Assembly: GCA_017526585.1 (NCBI GenBank)
Contig: JAFXRC010000060.1
Coordinates: 1 to 43,408 of the forward strand
Length of the DNA stretch: 43,408 nucleotides
Origin: Fibrobacter sp.
GTDB taxonomy: Bacteria; Fibrobacterota; Fibrobacteria; Fibrobacterales; Fibrobacteraceae
Direction of reading: 5' to 3'
Shown here: piece after piece, positions 14,790 through 23,452 of the stretch
Numbering within the stretch: the first letter of the stretch is position 1
How the letters are laid out: each line of letters starts with the position of its first letter
Made by a program: the position numbers and the translations under genes
The notes under the pieces: model-generated
What the model saw: only the letters and a program-made list of their open reading frames with translations
The model's database searches: none
What the model was told of the DNA's origin: nothing

Positions 14790-15500
14790 GTGGCAAATCA
14801 GCTTAGACATGTCGCTATCATAATGGATGGTAACGGGCGTTGGGCCCGTAGCCGTGGTCTCGAGCGATTCTTGGGTCACCGCAAGGGGACCCAGGCGACT
14901 ATCGATGCGGTCGAAGTCGGCGTGAACCTCAAGCTGGAGCACATGACGCTTTACGTGTTCAGCTCCGAGAACTGGGGCAGACCGTCCAAGGAAGTGGATT
15001 ACCTGATGAACCTCCTGATCGAGATGGTGGTGAAGGAAATCCCCGACCTCATGGAAAAGAACGTGAAGCTCACGGTGATTGGCAACATGAACCGTTTGCC
15101 CGAGAAGCCTCGTGCAAGCCTGCAGTCCGCCATCGACAAGACCGCGAACAATACGGGCATGCAGCTGAACCTTGCTATTTCCTATGGTGGCAGGCAAGAA
15201 ATCGTAGAAGCGACTCGCTCCATAGCCGCGCAAGTGGCGTCGGGGGCGCTCAAGCCCGAAGATATCGACGAGAACCTGTTTGCCAAGAATTTGTACTTAA
15301 AGGGGGCGCCCGATCCGGATCTCGTCATCCGCACGGGTGGTGAATTCAGGCTTTCGAATTACCTGCTTTGGCAGGCCGCCTACAGCGAATTCTATGTAAC
15401 GGATACGCTGTGGCCCGACTTTACCAAGGAAGAATTCTTGAAAGCTGTCGAATTCTTCAATACTAGAGAGAGACGTTTTGGGAAGGTGTTGCATGAGTAA
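14790..15500 (+). CDS. uppS: Isoprenyl (undecaprenyl) diphosphate synthase UppS
   Basis: The 236-aa cis-prenyltransferase condenses farnesyl diphosphate with isopentenyl units to make the undecaprenyl carrier for peptidoglycan and other wall polymers. Motifs: HVAIIMDGNGRWA (catalytic Asp), GHRKGTQA, TLYVFSSENW, LNLAISYGGRQEIV, DPDLVIRTGGEFRLSNYLLWQAAYSEF. Start GTG at 14790, since no ATG precedes the conserved HVAIIMDG segment closely enough. The last codons overlap cdsA by 8 nt (ATG at 15493, stop at 15498-15500), so the two are translationally coupled. Confidence 0.97.
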   Translation: MANQLRHVAIIMDGNGRWARSRGLERFLGHRKGTQATIDAVEVGVNLKLEHMTLYVFSSENWGRPSKEVDYLMNLLIEMVVKEIPDLMEKNVKLTVIGNMNRLPEKPRASLQSAIDKTANNTGMQLNLAISYGGRQEIVEATRSIAAQVASGALKPEDIDENLFAKNLYLKGAPDPDLVIRTGGEFRLSNYLLWQAAYSEFYVTDTLWPDFTKEEFLKAVEFFNTRERRFGKVLHE

Positions 15501-16374
15501 TCTTGCGCAGCGTTTAATTACGGCGTTTGTCGCCATTCCAATTGTATTTGCATTGCTGTGGTTTAACGACTATAGCCGCATTGGCCTTATGTGCTTCATC
15601 GCCGCCGTCGGTGCCTGGGAATGGGCTGGCATGGCATGTAAGATGTACAAGGGTCCCGATACCCGCTACCTTTCGTTCGCGTCTTCCCTAGCGCTCACGA
15701 TTGCATGGGCGCTTTCCAAGGGTGCATATTTTGGTCTTCCCGCCGTGCCCTACGTGGTGGGCATGACTTTCCTTGTGATTTTTGCGATCTACATCGGTGT
15801 GGCCTTTGCGAAAGTTGAAATCGATCACCTGTTCCCGTGGCTCGTGATGCAGCTCGGAGCGCCGCTCTATGTGGGTCTCTGGGGCGGCATGAACGTGCTC
15901 ATGATGGGTAACGGCCAGGGCTTCGAACACTGCTATCCGTTTATCCTGGTCATGACTTCGTGCTGGCTCTGCGACACGGTGGCGTACTTCTTCGGAAAGT
16001 TTGCGGCGGGCAAGGGTCCCTTCGGCCGTCATCCGTTTGCACCGAGCATCAGCCCGAAAAAGACTTGGGAAGGTTCTGTCGCCGGCTCTGTCGCGACGAT
16101 CGCCTGGGTCGCTTACTGGGCCAAGTGCAGTGCCGCCCTCGGGTGCTTTAATGTGGATATCGACTGGGCGAAGGCGATTGGCCTTGGCCTCTTGGTAACT
16201 GTCGCGGGGCAGGTGGGCGACCTCCTGATGAGCGCTCTCAAGCGCTGGAGCGGCACCAAGGATTCCGGAAACTTGTTCGTGGGTCACGGTGGTGTGCTTG
16301 ACCGTTGCGATTCCTTCTACCTCGCAGCTCCGGCACTTTATCTGCTCATGGATTTCTTCCAGAAGATTGCGTAG
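15493..16374 (+). CDS. cdsA: Phosphatidate cytidylyltransferase CdsA
   Basis: CdsA makes CDP-diacylglycerol from phosphatidic acid and CTP, the branch point for phospholipids. The 293-aa inner-membrane protein has about eight hydrophobic segments, the CTP-binding-type sequence FGRHPFAPSISPKKTWEGS, and the C-terminal signature SALKRWSGTKDSGNLFVGHGGVLDRCDS (family S-x-x-KR-x-x-x-x-KD-x-G-x-x-x-P-GHGG-x-x-D-R-x-D), with Val in place of the usual Pro before GHGG. The ATG at 15493 lies inside uppS. A clean hairpin terminator (16404-16425) follows. Confidence 0.95.
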   Translation: MSNLAQRLITAFVAIPIVFALLWFNDYSRIGLMCFIAAVGAWEWAGMACKMYKGPDTRYLSFASSLALTIAWALSKGAYFGLPAVPYVVGMTFLVIFAIYIGVAFAKVEIDHLFPWLVMQLGAPLYVGLWGGMNVLMMGNGQGFEHCYPFILVMTSCWLCDTVAYFFGKFAAGKGPFGRHPFAPSISPKKTWEGSVAGSVATIAWVAYWAKCSAALGCFNVDIDWAKAIGLGLLVTVAGQVGDLLMSALKRWSGTKDSGNLFVGHGGVLDRCDSFYLAAPALYLLMDFFQKIA

Positions 16375-16403
16375 CGCAAACGAATAGCGAAGTGGAAAAT
16401 TTG

Positions 16404-16425
16404 AAGGCGGACATTTGTCCGCCTT
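16404..16425. terminator. Bidirectional terminator after cdsA
   Basis: AAGGCGGAC-ATTT-GTCCGCCTT is a perfect 9-bp stem with a 4-nt loop in the gap between convergent cdsA and the histidine-phosphatase lipoprotein gene. Rightward it is followed by TCCTATTTCTT; leftward by CAAATTTTCC. The stem and placement are convincing, the T-runs moderate. Confidence 0.75.
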
Positions 16426-16427
16426 TC

Positions 16428-17486
16428 CTATTTCTTAATTCCATGCTCTGCCATGTAGATGGCAAGGTAGTCAATGACACCGGAATCGGCGCCTTTCACA
16501 GGGATGTAGCGCAAGTTGTTTTCACCGTCGATGATGACGGCGAGTCCTGCGATGTAATTGATCCAATGGTAATCTTCGTGGTACTTGAGTGCGACTTTCC
16601 CTTCGGAGCCGAATACGGCCAAGGGCATGACGAATATGTCGTGCGAAACCATGATGCTCACTCGGTTCCACTTGGGCAAGTTCTTTAGGATGACGTTCTC
16701 CATGAATTCTTGAGCACGAGGTGTAAGTTCGTAGAATGCATCGGGATAGGGCTCTCCGTAGGCCCAGTGGGCCATAAGTTCCACGGAGCTTCCCTTCATG
16801 CCGAGCTTTTCCGCGTATTGCGCAAGCGAATCCGCAGAGATTTTCAGAAACCAGTTGCCGGTGATGTCGTAATTCGTGATTAGCTTCGGCGTGCTCGCTT
16901 CGCCGCGGCCTTTCGATATGTTGTTCGCGGTTTCGTTCGTGCGCACGAATCCCGAAGTGATGTAAGTGAAATCTTCGTCGCTTACGAGTGTCGCTCCCAG
17001 GTCCTGAGCCATCTTTACGCCATTTGCGGTGAGCTCGGTCTCTATCGCCACGGCGTCTTCGCGTTCGGAATGCCGGATGATGAAAACCGCTTTTTCGTCG
17101 GGCGAAAGACTTCTGTAAACGTCGGCGACGGTCGCAAAGCCGTCCTTGTCGAGTGCGATTGTGGCAACTGCAGAGTCCGCGGAGCTCGATGATTCCAGAA
17201 TGACAACTGTGGATGAGGACGATCTGGTTTGCTCCTCTATCGAGGACGAATACCCATGCGGTTGTTGAACGCTGGAAGAAGAAACCGGAGCGGTCGCCGA
17301 CGATTGGGACGACGACCATTCCGGCGAATCTAGCGCAGATGACCCTGTAAGCAAGTTATCGGAGTCAGAAAGGTCCAGGTCAGGTGAACTAGATTCAGTA
17401 ACGGCCGGATTTGATGAAGAATCCGTATTGCCGCAAGCGGCGAGTAGGGCGCCTGCAGCGAACATGGCAAAAATGAAGACGCGCAT
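16428..17486 (-). CDS. Histidine-phosphatase-family lipoprotein
   Basis: The 352-aa product begins MRVFIFAMFAAGALLAAC, a lipoprotein signal with LAAC at residues 15-18. A long Ser-rich low-complexity linker (about 20-110, with SSSS runs) is followed by a histidine-phosphatase-superfamily domain: AVFIIRHSERED (family L-x-R-H-G/S-E, catalytic His), SGFVRTNETA where the family has the S-x-x-x-R-x-x-x-T-A element, and VSHDIFVM for the second catalytic His. The substrate is unknown; these enzymes act on phospho-esters or sugar phosphates. Start ATG 17486 overlaps the TAA of the upstream gene (TAATG) and is preceded by GGGGG, showing translational coupling with the SUMF-fold lipoprotein. It is probably anchored in the outer membrane. 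Confidence 0.82.
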   Translation of the reverse strand: MRVFIFAMFAAGALLAACGNTDSSSNPAVTESSSPDLDLSDSDNLLTGSSALDSPEWSSSQSSATAPVSSSSVQQPHGYSSSIEEQTRSSSSTVVILESSSSADSAVATIALDKDGFATVADVYRSLSPDEKAVFIIRHSEREDAVAIETELTANGVKMAQDLGATLVSDEDFTYITSGFVRTNETANNISKGRGEASTPKLITNYDITGNWFLKISADSLAQYAEKLGMKGSSVELMAHWAYGEPYPDAFYELTPRAQEFMENVILKNLPKWNRVSIMVSHDIFVMPLAVFGSEGKVALKYHEDYHWINYIAGLAVIIDGENNLRYIPVKGADSGVIDYLAIYMAEHGIKK

Positions 17487-19426
17487 TACGACCCCCACTG
17501 GTATTCGCCCGCTTCGTACACGGGATTTTCTCCGTTGAAACCGCGCGGTCGCTTGATCTTGTCGTCGAATACAGTCTTGTTGAAAATGCGGAAGTCCCCG
17601 CGTTCGTAGCTCTGGAACGAGATGTGGCAGAAGATGGGCCCTGCCGGCATGTATTCGCTGTAGCTCATGGTGCGTTCGCCCGCGGTGTAGAGGTAGTTGA
17701 AGTATTTGCCGTTCAGTACGATGTGGAGCCCGATGTTCCCTACGGTGAACCAGCGCCCTTTCGCGAGGATGTTCTCGTGATGCGTGTCGTCGTAGTCCAT
17801 CACCACGAATTCCGCATCGCCATTTTTATCAAGATGGAAACGGTACTTGTGGTTGCCGCCGCAGCAGCGCCCGTCGAAGAACCAGGTGTATCCGCTCGCG
17901 GCGGCGATGCGCGGGTCGCGCACGCTCGTGTCGGGGTGGGCGAGCTGCTCGTCGGTTACGAGGCGTTCGGGTTCCACTGCGGCAATCAACTGCGCAAGCG
18001 TTTTGGGGTTGCTTGCGGATGTGAGCGTGACCTTGTTTTTCGCTTCGCTCATGGAGCGGCGGTACAGGCGGTAGGGAATGCCGTCGTCGCTGATCATGGT
18101 GAGTTCGTCCTGGCTGAATACATAGTAGGCGTAAGTCTTGGTGCCTGTTTTGGTAACGACATTGAAGCTGCGGTTATTCAGCGTGTACCACTGCCCCGAA
18201 ACGTTCGGGAATCCCGAAACCGCCGCGTTGCCGTCTTCGGCGATGACAACGGTGTAGTCGTCGCTGATCCATGCCTCGTCGGCCGCGGTAACCAGGCGGC
18301 AGTCGCGGTTCTTGTCGCCCTGGCAGGTGGCGGCCGAGGGGTTCGCCGCTTCGCAGGGGCTCACCATTCCCGGCGGGAGTTCTGCCGACATGCCGATACG
18401 GAACCCCATGTCGGCGGCGCCATCGCGGCTGCGGATGGCGCGACGGCTCACCCGCGCAAACTCCGCGGGTTCGCCGTAACTCCCGCCGCGGCGCGTCTTG
18501 TTCCCGCTTCCGGTGAGCTGCACCGGATTCACCTTGTCGCCCGCGGTATAGCCCACGAGCCAGTCGTACACCCATTCCCACGAGTTTCCGCTCATGTCGT
18601 AGAGCCCGAGCTTGTTCGGCTTCTTGGTCGCCACGTCGTGCGCCTTGCCGCCGCTGTTCTCGGAATACCATGCCACGTCATCGACGCTGTTGCTGCCCGA
18701 GAACTTGAAGTTGTCAGGAACGCCGTCCTTGCCGCCACGCGCCGCGAATTCCCATTCGGCATCGGTCAGCAGTCGGTACTGATGCCCTGTGATTTGTCCT
18801 AGTTTACAGGCGAAACTGTTCGCGTCGAACCAGCTTACGCCGATTTTGGGCGCCTTGTCCGATTCCCAGGCATTCTTCTTTCCGCCCATCACGGCGTTCC
18901 ATTGCCCGATGGTGACCTCGGTTGTGGCAATGTGAAAATCGCTTACCGTTACTTTGTGTGCAGGCGTCTCGTAAATTTTATCCTGCTCGGCACAGTTGTC
19001 GCACCCGCGCGTGTATGTGCCGCCCGCGACATACACCATGTTGAACACCGCTCCGTTTACGGTATCGACGAAGGTGGCCGGAGCCACGTACGAAAATTCC
19101 GTTGAGCTGGAACTGTTGTCCGATTGCGGAGACTCCGTATTGCTCGAGCTTCCGGGAACGCTGGAATTTGAACTGTCGAAAATGTTCGCATTCGAAGACC
19201 CGTCACCTGTTCCGGAACTTTGCGACGAGATTTCGTTAAGAAATTCCCCCGAAGACAACAATCCTGAAAAGCTGTCGGACGACAGCCCTTCACCTGGTGA
19301 ATTCCCCTCGCCTTCGATAGACGATTCGTTATTTGCTGCAGAAATGTCGTCGCTTGACGATTCTGAACAACCCCACATCCCGACGGCAAAGTATACCGCC
19401 AAAACACCCGAAAAATAGCTGTGCAT
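17486..19426 (-). CDS. Lipoprotein with SUMF (formylglycine-enzyme-like) fold and a novel C-terminal domain
   Basis: The 646-aa product begins MHSYFSGVLAVYFAVGMWGC, a lipoprotein signal with an atypical lipobox (C20), then a Ser/Asn-rich linker to about residue 110. The SUMF domain (about 130-360) has F-x-M-V-Y-V-x-GG-x-Y, ATTEVTIGQWNAVMG, YRLLTDAEWEFAARGG, NKLGLYDMSGNSWEWVYDW and RRGGSYGEPAEFARVSRRA...MGFRIG. The Cys pair that makes formylglycine-generating enzymes active is not at its expected place (RVSRRA in place of RxCRxA), so this is the fold used as a binding or structural module. Residues about 375-646 (WISDDYTVVIAEDG, GQWYTLNN, WFFDGRCCGGNHKYRF) form a beta-rich region I do not recognise. 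GAGG precedes ATG 19426. The downstream gene is coupled by TAATG. Confidence 0.8.
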   Translation of the reverse strand: MHSYFSGVLAVYFAVGMWGCSESSSDDISAANNESSIEGEGNSPGEGLSSDSFSGLLSSGEFLNEISSQSSGTGDGSSNANIFDSSNSSVPGSSSNTESPQSDNSSSSTEFSYVAPATFVDTVNGAVFNMVYVAGGTYTRGCDNCAEQDKIYETPAHKVTVSDFHIATTEVTIGQWNAVMGGKKNAWESDKAPKIGVSWFDANSFACKLGQITGHQYRLLTDAEWEFAARGGKDGVPDNFKFSGSNSVDDVAWYSENSGGKAHDVATKKPNKLGLYDMSGNSWEWVYDWLVGYTAGDKVNPVQLTGSGNKTRRGGSYGEPAEFARVSRRAIRSRDGAADMGFRIGMSAELPPGMVSPCEAANPSAATCQGDKNRDCRLVTAADEAWISDDYTVVIAEDGNAAVSGFPNVSGQWYTLNNRSFNVVTKTGTKTYAYYVFSQDELTMISDDGIPYRLYRRSMSEAKNKVTLTSASNPKTLAQLIAAVEPERLVTDEQLAHPDTSVRDPRIAAASGYTWFFDGRCCGGNHKYRFHLDKNGDAEFVVMDYDDTHHENILAKGRWFTVGNIGLHIVLNGKYFNYLYTAGERTMSYSEYMPAGPIFCHISFQSYERGDFRIFNKTVFDDKIKRPRGFNGENPVYEAGEYQWGS

Positions 19427-19636
19427 AGGCACCTCTTCGAGTAAAAAATCCAACCCAAATTCAAAATACACTCTTGTGCGAATAAATCAAAGTAAAATCT
19501 TTTAAACAAGGAGTGCTCTGTTTCTATGCTGGATTTGCCGTGGTGTTGTAATGGCGAACAACGCAAACTGCTTTGTAGATATGCCTTTTTATGCGACCCC
19601 TATATATATTTATGATAAAAAAAGAGGAATGTGGAT

Positions 19637-21001
19637 ATGGATTATAAAAAGTTGACATTTGCGACCGTGTTTGCCATGGGCGCTTCCATGATTTACGCTC
19701 AGAATGCAGAAATTGCAACCTGGTCGGGTTTCCGCAAAGGGGCTACCTCGTTCACGTTTGATGACAGTGCTCCGAGCCATGTGAGCGATGCGGGCCCGTT
19801 GTTTGATAAATACAACTATAAGGCTACATTTAATCTGATTGTCTCTGCGGGGTGGAATACTCCGGACTGGAACGGCTTCCAAAAAATGGCAGATACTGGT
19901 CATGAGATGGCAAGTCATAGTGATTCCCATCCGGGTAATGGTGCTATGCCCAATAGTGAAATTGCATCTTCAAAGAGCCATATTAACGATAAGATCAATC
20001 AGAAATACGGATGCATAACCCTTGCTTACCCGAACTGCAATGTTCCCGATGAGCGGCAGGTTCTGCAGAACTATATTGCGGGTCGAGTTTGCAATGCCAG
20101 CTGGGCACAAATCCCTAGCGATGTGATGAGTAAAGATGGTCCGAGTAACTGGGCCAAGGTTCCTGCGGCCATGACGGGTGCTGAGAACAGCATCAAGTCT
20201 ACAAATGACTTTACAGGACTCATGCAAAATGCTATTAACAGCAATGGTTGGGTGATGTTCCTGACTCATGGTTTCCAGGGGAAGAACAATGGCGGAGCAT
20301 CGTATTCGCCGACAGATATCAGCGCTATCGAAGGTGCTCTCAAGTGGGCCCAGCAGAACGACAAGGATATCTGGGTCGCACCGTTCCGTAATGTCGCCAT
20401 GTACATCAAGGAACGCAAGGCCTCGAAAATTGAACCGCAGGACGGCGGCTCCGCAAACTCCATGGCTTTCGAACTCAAGCATAGCATTGCAGACAACATT
20501 TCCAAGTACGACTACCCGCTTTCCATCAAGGTGAAAACCGACTGGAGCAAGGTCGAGGTAACGCAGGATGGCGCAAAGCTTGAATCCAAGGTGGATGGCG
20601 GCTATGTTTACTTTGACGCGGTTCCCAATGCAGGCAAGATTGTCGTGACTAATGCAAATGCAGCTCCGGAACCGGAGTCTTCTTCCAGCAGCGAAGTAAC
20701 GGACAACTCTTCCAGCTCTGATGTCGGTTGCGACGCACTTATCCCGGGCTGCGGCTATGAAGGCCCCGGCATGGAAATTGCTCCGTCGATTCCGAACAAC
20801 TTTGCGCTTTCCGTTTACAAGTCCTCTGACAATTACATCGTGGTCGGTGGAGCTCAGGGTATGAGCATTACCGTGTTCAACAGCTTGGGCCACAAGCTGC
20901 GTACCACTCGCGGTCTCGGTGCAGAACAGAAGGTCTATACCGGTGCCAAGGGCATCTATATTGTCAAGGTCGGCGGCAAAACCATGAAAGTCAGGCTGTA
21001 A
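19637..21001 (+). CDS. Exported polysaccharide deacetylase (NodB/CE4-like) with C-terminal sorting-like module
   Basis: The 454-aa precursor has a signal peptide (DYKKLTFATVFAMGASMIYA) and a NodB-homology domain at about 30-260: ATSFTFDDSAPSH (the catalytic/metal Asp pair in TFDD), MASHSDSHPGNG (family H-(S/T)-x-x-H, metal His), and VMFLTHGFQG near the C-terminal motif. CE4 enzymes remove N- or O-acetyl groups from chitin, peptidoglycan or xylan; in a fibre-degrading organism acetylxylan is plausible but unproven. Then come a beta-domain (about 280-345), a Ser-rich linker (ESSSSSEVTDNSSSS) and a C-terminal module (ITVFNSLGHKLR ... KGIYIVKVGG). ATG 19637 follows AGAGG by 9 nt; a GTG 6 nt upstream is possible. 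A TATATATTT tract lies about 30 nt upstream. Confidence 0.85.
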   Translation: MDYKKLTFATVFAMGASMIYAQNAEIATWSGFRKGATSFTFDDSAPSHVSDAGPLFDKYNYKATFNLIVSAGWNTPDWNGFQKMADTGHEMASHSDSHPGNGAMPNSEIASSKSHINDKINQKYGCITLAYPNCNVPDERQVLQNYIAGRVCNASWAQIPSDVMSKDGPSNWAKVPAAMTGAENSIKSTNDFTGLMQNAINSNGWVMFLTHGFQGKNNGGASYSPTDISAIEGALKWAQQNDKDIWVAPFRNVAMYIKERKASKIEPQDGGSANSMAFELKHSIADNISKYDYPLSIKVKTDWSKVEVTQDGAKLESKVDGGYVYFDAVPNAGKIVVTNANAAPEPESSSSSEVTDNSSSSDVGCDALIPGCGYEGPGMEIAPSIPNNFALSVYKSSDNYIVVGGAQGMSITVFNSLGHKLRTTRGLGAEQKVYTGAKGIYIVKVGGKTMKVRL

Positions 21002-21028
21002 TCCGTTTCGATAAAACCTCTCTCTAAA

Positions 21029-21059
21029 AAGGAAATCCCCTGCGGGACTTCCTTTTTTT
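21029..21059 (+). terminator. Intrinsic terminator after the deacetylase
   Basis: AAGGAAATCCC (21029-21039), loop CTGC, GGGACTTCCTT (21044-21054) with one mismatch, continuing into an uninterrupted T-run to 21059. Stem, loop and T-run fit a Rho-independent terminator for the rightward gene. Confidence 0.85.
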
Positions 21060-21128
21060 GTAACTATTGCCTTCGCGCGTTACTATTGCAGATGCGCGGG
21101 CATTTCATTTTCTACATTTGTCGCTAAT

Positions 21129-22616
21129 ATGCTTTTTTCCGAACTTCCCCTGGCAAACCCCTTGCAGCGAGCCGTGCGCGCTGTCGGCTACGAACAACCC
21201 ACCCCGATTCAGGAAAAGTCGATTCCGAGTCTTTTGGAGGGTAAGGACCTGCTGGGAATCGCCCAGACGGGAACGGGGAAGACGGCCGCCTTTGCTCTAC
21301 CGATTTTGCAGCTGTTGCTTGATTCAGGGAAGTTCCGTGCTCCAAAGACTTGTCGTGCGCTGATTCTGCTTCCGACCCGCGAACTTGCAATCCAGGTGGA
21401 GGAATGCTTCAAGCAGTATGCGCAGTTTACGGCGATTTCAACGGCTTGCATTTTCGGTGGAGTCAGCGATGTTAGCCAGAAGCGTAACTTAATTCGCGGA
21501 GTCGATGTATTGGTTGCGACTCCGGGTCGCCTGCTCGATCTCATCAACCAGAAGGCTGTGTCCTTGAAGGCTTTGGAATTCTTCGTGCTCGACGAAGCCG
21601 ACCGTATGCTCGACATGGGATTCATCCACGATATCCGCAAGGTGGTGGCGCTACTCCCGCAGAACAGGCAGAACCTGTTCTTCAGCGCGACCATGCCCGA
21701 AGACATTACGAAGCTTGCCGCGACGATTCTGCGCCCGAACCCGGTGAGGGTAGAAGTGGCGCCGCAGAGTACGCCGATTGAACGCATCCATCAGGAGCTT
21801 TACCGCATCGACAAGCGTCGCAAGGGCGCACTTCTCAAGGAGCTGCTGCTGGCTCACCCTGAAATGAAGAAGGTGCTTGTGTTCAGCCGCACCAAGCACG
21901 GCGCCGACAAAATTACGCGTGTGCTCGAAAAGGCGGGCGTCAAGTGCGCAGCGATTCATGGCAACAAGAGTCAAAATCGCAGGCAAGAAGCCCTGGGCAA
22001 CTTCAAAACAGAACAAATCCGCGTGCTCGTAGCAACGGATATCGCTGCCCGCGGAATCGACGTGGACGACGTGTCGCACGTATTCAACTACGACTTGCCC
22101 GATGTTCCCGAAACTTTCGTGCACCGCATCGGACGTACGGCGCGTGCGGGTAAGGACGGTATTGCGATTTCTTTCTGCGCTCCCGACGAGGAACAGGACT
22201 TGCGCGCCATCGAAAAGCTGACCCGCATCAACATTCCCGAAGGCGACAAGTCAATTTTCGAAAAGCTCCCGCCGCCGCAAAAGGAAACTCCCGAAAGCGA
22301 GATGCGCAATGCTCGTGGTCGCGGCTTCCCGCGCCACGGCAATCCGCATGAAAACCGCCACAATGATCGACGCGAAAATCGCGGCGGCGTAAAGCCTGAA
22401 AAGCAGGGCTCTGCACCGCAGCAGTCCGCGCCTAAGGCGCAGAACAAGCAGAAACACGAAAAACGCCCCGCCGCAAAGCCCGAAGGCGTTCCCCAAATGA
22501 ATCCGCAGAATCAGGAAGGTCGCCGTACTATCGGCAAGAACCGTCCCGGTTCTCGCGCACGCAAGCGCATGCGCGAAGCGGCTGCCAAGGCAGCCGCTGC
22601 AAAGCAAAACATTTAG
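21129..22616 (+). CDS. rhlE: DEAD-box RNA helicase, RhlE type
   Basis: The 495-aa ATP-dependent RNA helicase has all core motifs: Q motif YEQPTPIQ (22-29), AQTGTGKT (45-52, Walker A), LPTREL, TPGR, VLDEADRML (DEAD), FSATMP (SAT), the second RecA domain with VFSRTKHGAD, ATDIAARGIDVD and VHRIGRTARAG. It begins MLFSELPLANPLQRAV, typical of RhlE. The C-terminal 120 residues are basic, with Arg/Asn/Gly/Lys-rich low complexity (RENRGG, KQKHEKRPAAK, SRARKRMREAAAKAAA), probably an RNA-binding tail. Such enzymes unwind short duplexes in ribosome assembly and RNA decay. TACATTT lies just upstream (21112 region), a likely -10. It converges with the lipoprotein gene, 12 nt between stops. Confidence 0.93.
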   Translation: MLFSELPLANPLQRAVRAVGYEQPTPIQEKSIPSLLEGKDLLGIAQTGTGKTAAFALPILQLLLDSGKFRAPKTCRALILLPTRELAIQVEECFKQYAQFTAISTACIFGGVSDVSQKRNLIRGVDVLVATPGRLLDLINQKAVSLKALEFFVLDEADRMLDMGFIHDIRKVVALLPQNRQNLFFSATMPEDITKLAATILRPNPVRVEVAPQSTPIERIHQELYRIDKRRKGALLKELLLAHPEMKKVLVFSRTKHGADKITRVLEKAGVKCAAIHGNKSQNRRQEALGNFKTEQIRVLVATDIAARGIDVDDVSHVFNYDLPDVPETFVHRIGRTARAGKDGIAISFCAPDEEQDLRAIEKLTRINIPEGDKSIFEKLPPPQKETPESEMRNARGRGFPRHGNPHENRHNDRRENRGGVKPEKQGSAPQQSAPKAQNKQKHEKRPAAKPEGVPQMNPQNQEGRRTIGKNRPGSRARKRMREAAAKAAAAKQNI

Positions 22617-22628
22617 TATAAATGAGGA

Positions 22629-23441
22629 TTAGTCCGCCTGGTAGATGAACCAGCTCCAGGTAATCTTCGCCTTTTCGCCTTCGCTCGTAACGGACTTCTC
22701 CGAGTTTTCCGCAACCCATCCGAGGTTCTTTACAGAAACACAAAGGGATTGATCTAGAAGGTCCTCGTCGTCGTAATAGTCGTCGTGCTCGTTCTTGTCG
22801 CGCAGTATCGGGCAAATCTCGATTGCGTCGATGCCGCGGGGCAGCGGTACGGCAACCTTCTTCTTCCCCTTCCATTCCTTGACATCTAATGTGTCAAGCG
22901 CGATGGCAGAGTACGGGTCGTATTCGGACGGTTCCAGGTTGATGTAAGACTTGACCAAGAAACGGATTTCCGGGTCTCCGATCTTTTCGTCTTCATTGAT
23001 ACGGTCGGCAGTCTGCTTGAAGCTGGTGAGCGTGATGCCCAGCATCTTGTTCATGAGCAAGTAGTTGATTTTCGGGTCGTTGTTCTTGCCGATAAACCTA
23101 CCCTTATTATCGTAGCTGTCTTCGTCCTTGACCATCTTGATGATGGTCTTTACATCGAGCACGGTGTCCGTGTCGCTACCCTTTCCGAACAAATTCAAAA
23201 AGTTGTCGCAGCGCTTCTTGTAGTCCTTGACAAAAATTTTGGTTTCCTTGTAGCAGGTGTAGTTGTCGATATTGGAACGCTGCACATCGAGTGAATCAAA
23301 CGCAGCGTTGAGATCGAACGAAACGGCGGGTTGCTTCTCGTTTTCCACATCCATGGGGTTGTCGCCACATGCGGTCAACTGGAATGCTGCAAGGGCGAAA
23401 AGCGTTGCGATAGCTGATTTCAACATAAATTTCTGATGCAT
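22629..23441 (-). CDS. Hypothetical lipoprotein, cotranscribed with an outer-membrane protein
   Basis: The 270-aa product has a lipoprotein signal (MLKSAIATLFALAAFQLTAC, Cys at residue 25), then an acidic, soluble domain with no motif I recognise (FDLNAAFDSLDVQ, YTCYKETKIFVKDYKKRCDN, two Cys that could pair, ending in WSWFIYQAD). ATG 23441 is preceded by GGGAGG at good spacing. It starts 11 nt after the stop of the beta-barrel-like gene (23453-24511), so the two form a leftward operon and may act together at the outer membrane. The function is unknown. Lineage-specific lipoproteins of this sort are common in Fibrobacter. Confidence 0.6.
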   Translation of the reverse strand: MHQKFMLKSAIATLFALAAFQLTACGDNPMDVENEKQPAVSFDLNAAFDSLDVQRSNIDNYTCYKETKIFVKDYKKRCDNFLNLFGKGSDTDTVLDVKTIIKMVKDEDSYDNKGRFIGKNNDPKINYLLMNKMLGITLTSFKQTADRINEDEKIGDPEIRFLVKSYINLEPSEYDPYSAIALDTLDVKEWKGKKKVAVPLPRGIDAIEICPILRDKNEHDDYYDDEDLLDQSLCVSVKNLGWVAENSEKSVTSEGEKAKITWSWFIYQAD

Positions 23442-23452
23442 AATGAACCTCC

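Noticed and set aside
17624..18802. 392-aa plus-strand frame opposite the SUMF-fold lipoprotein gene
   Set aside because: Val/Ala-rich shadow with no domain; the lipoprotein frame has signal peptide and SUMF motifs.
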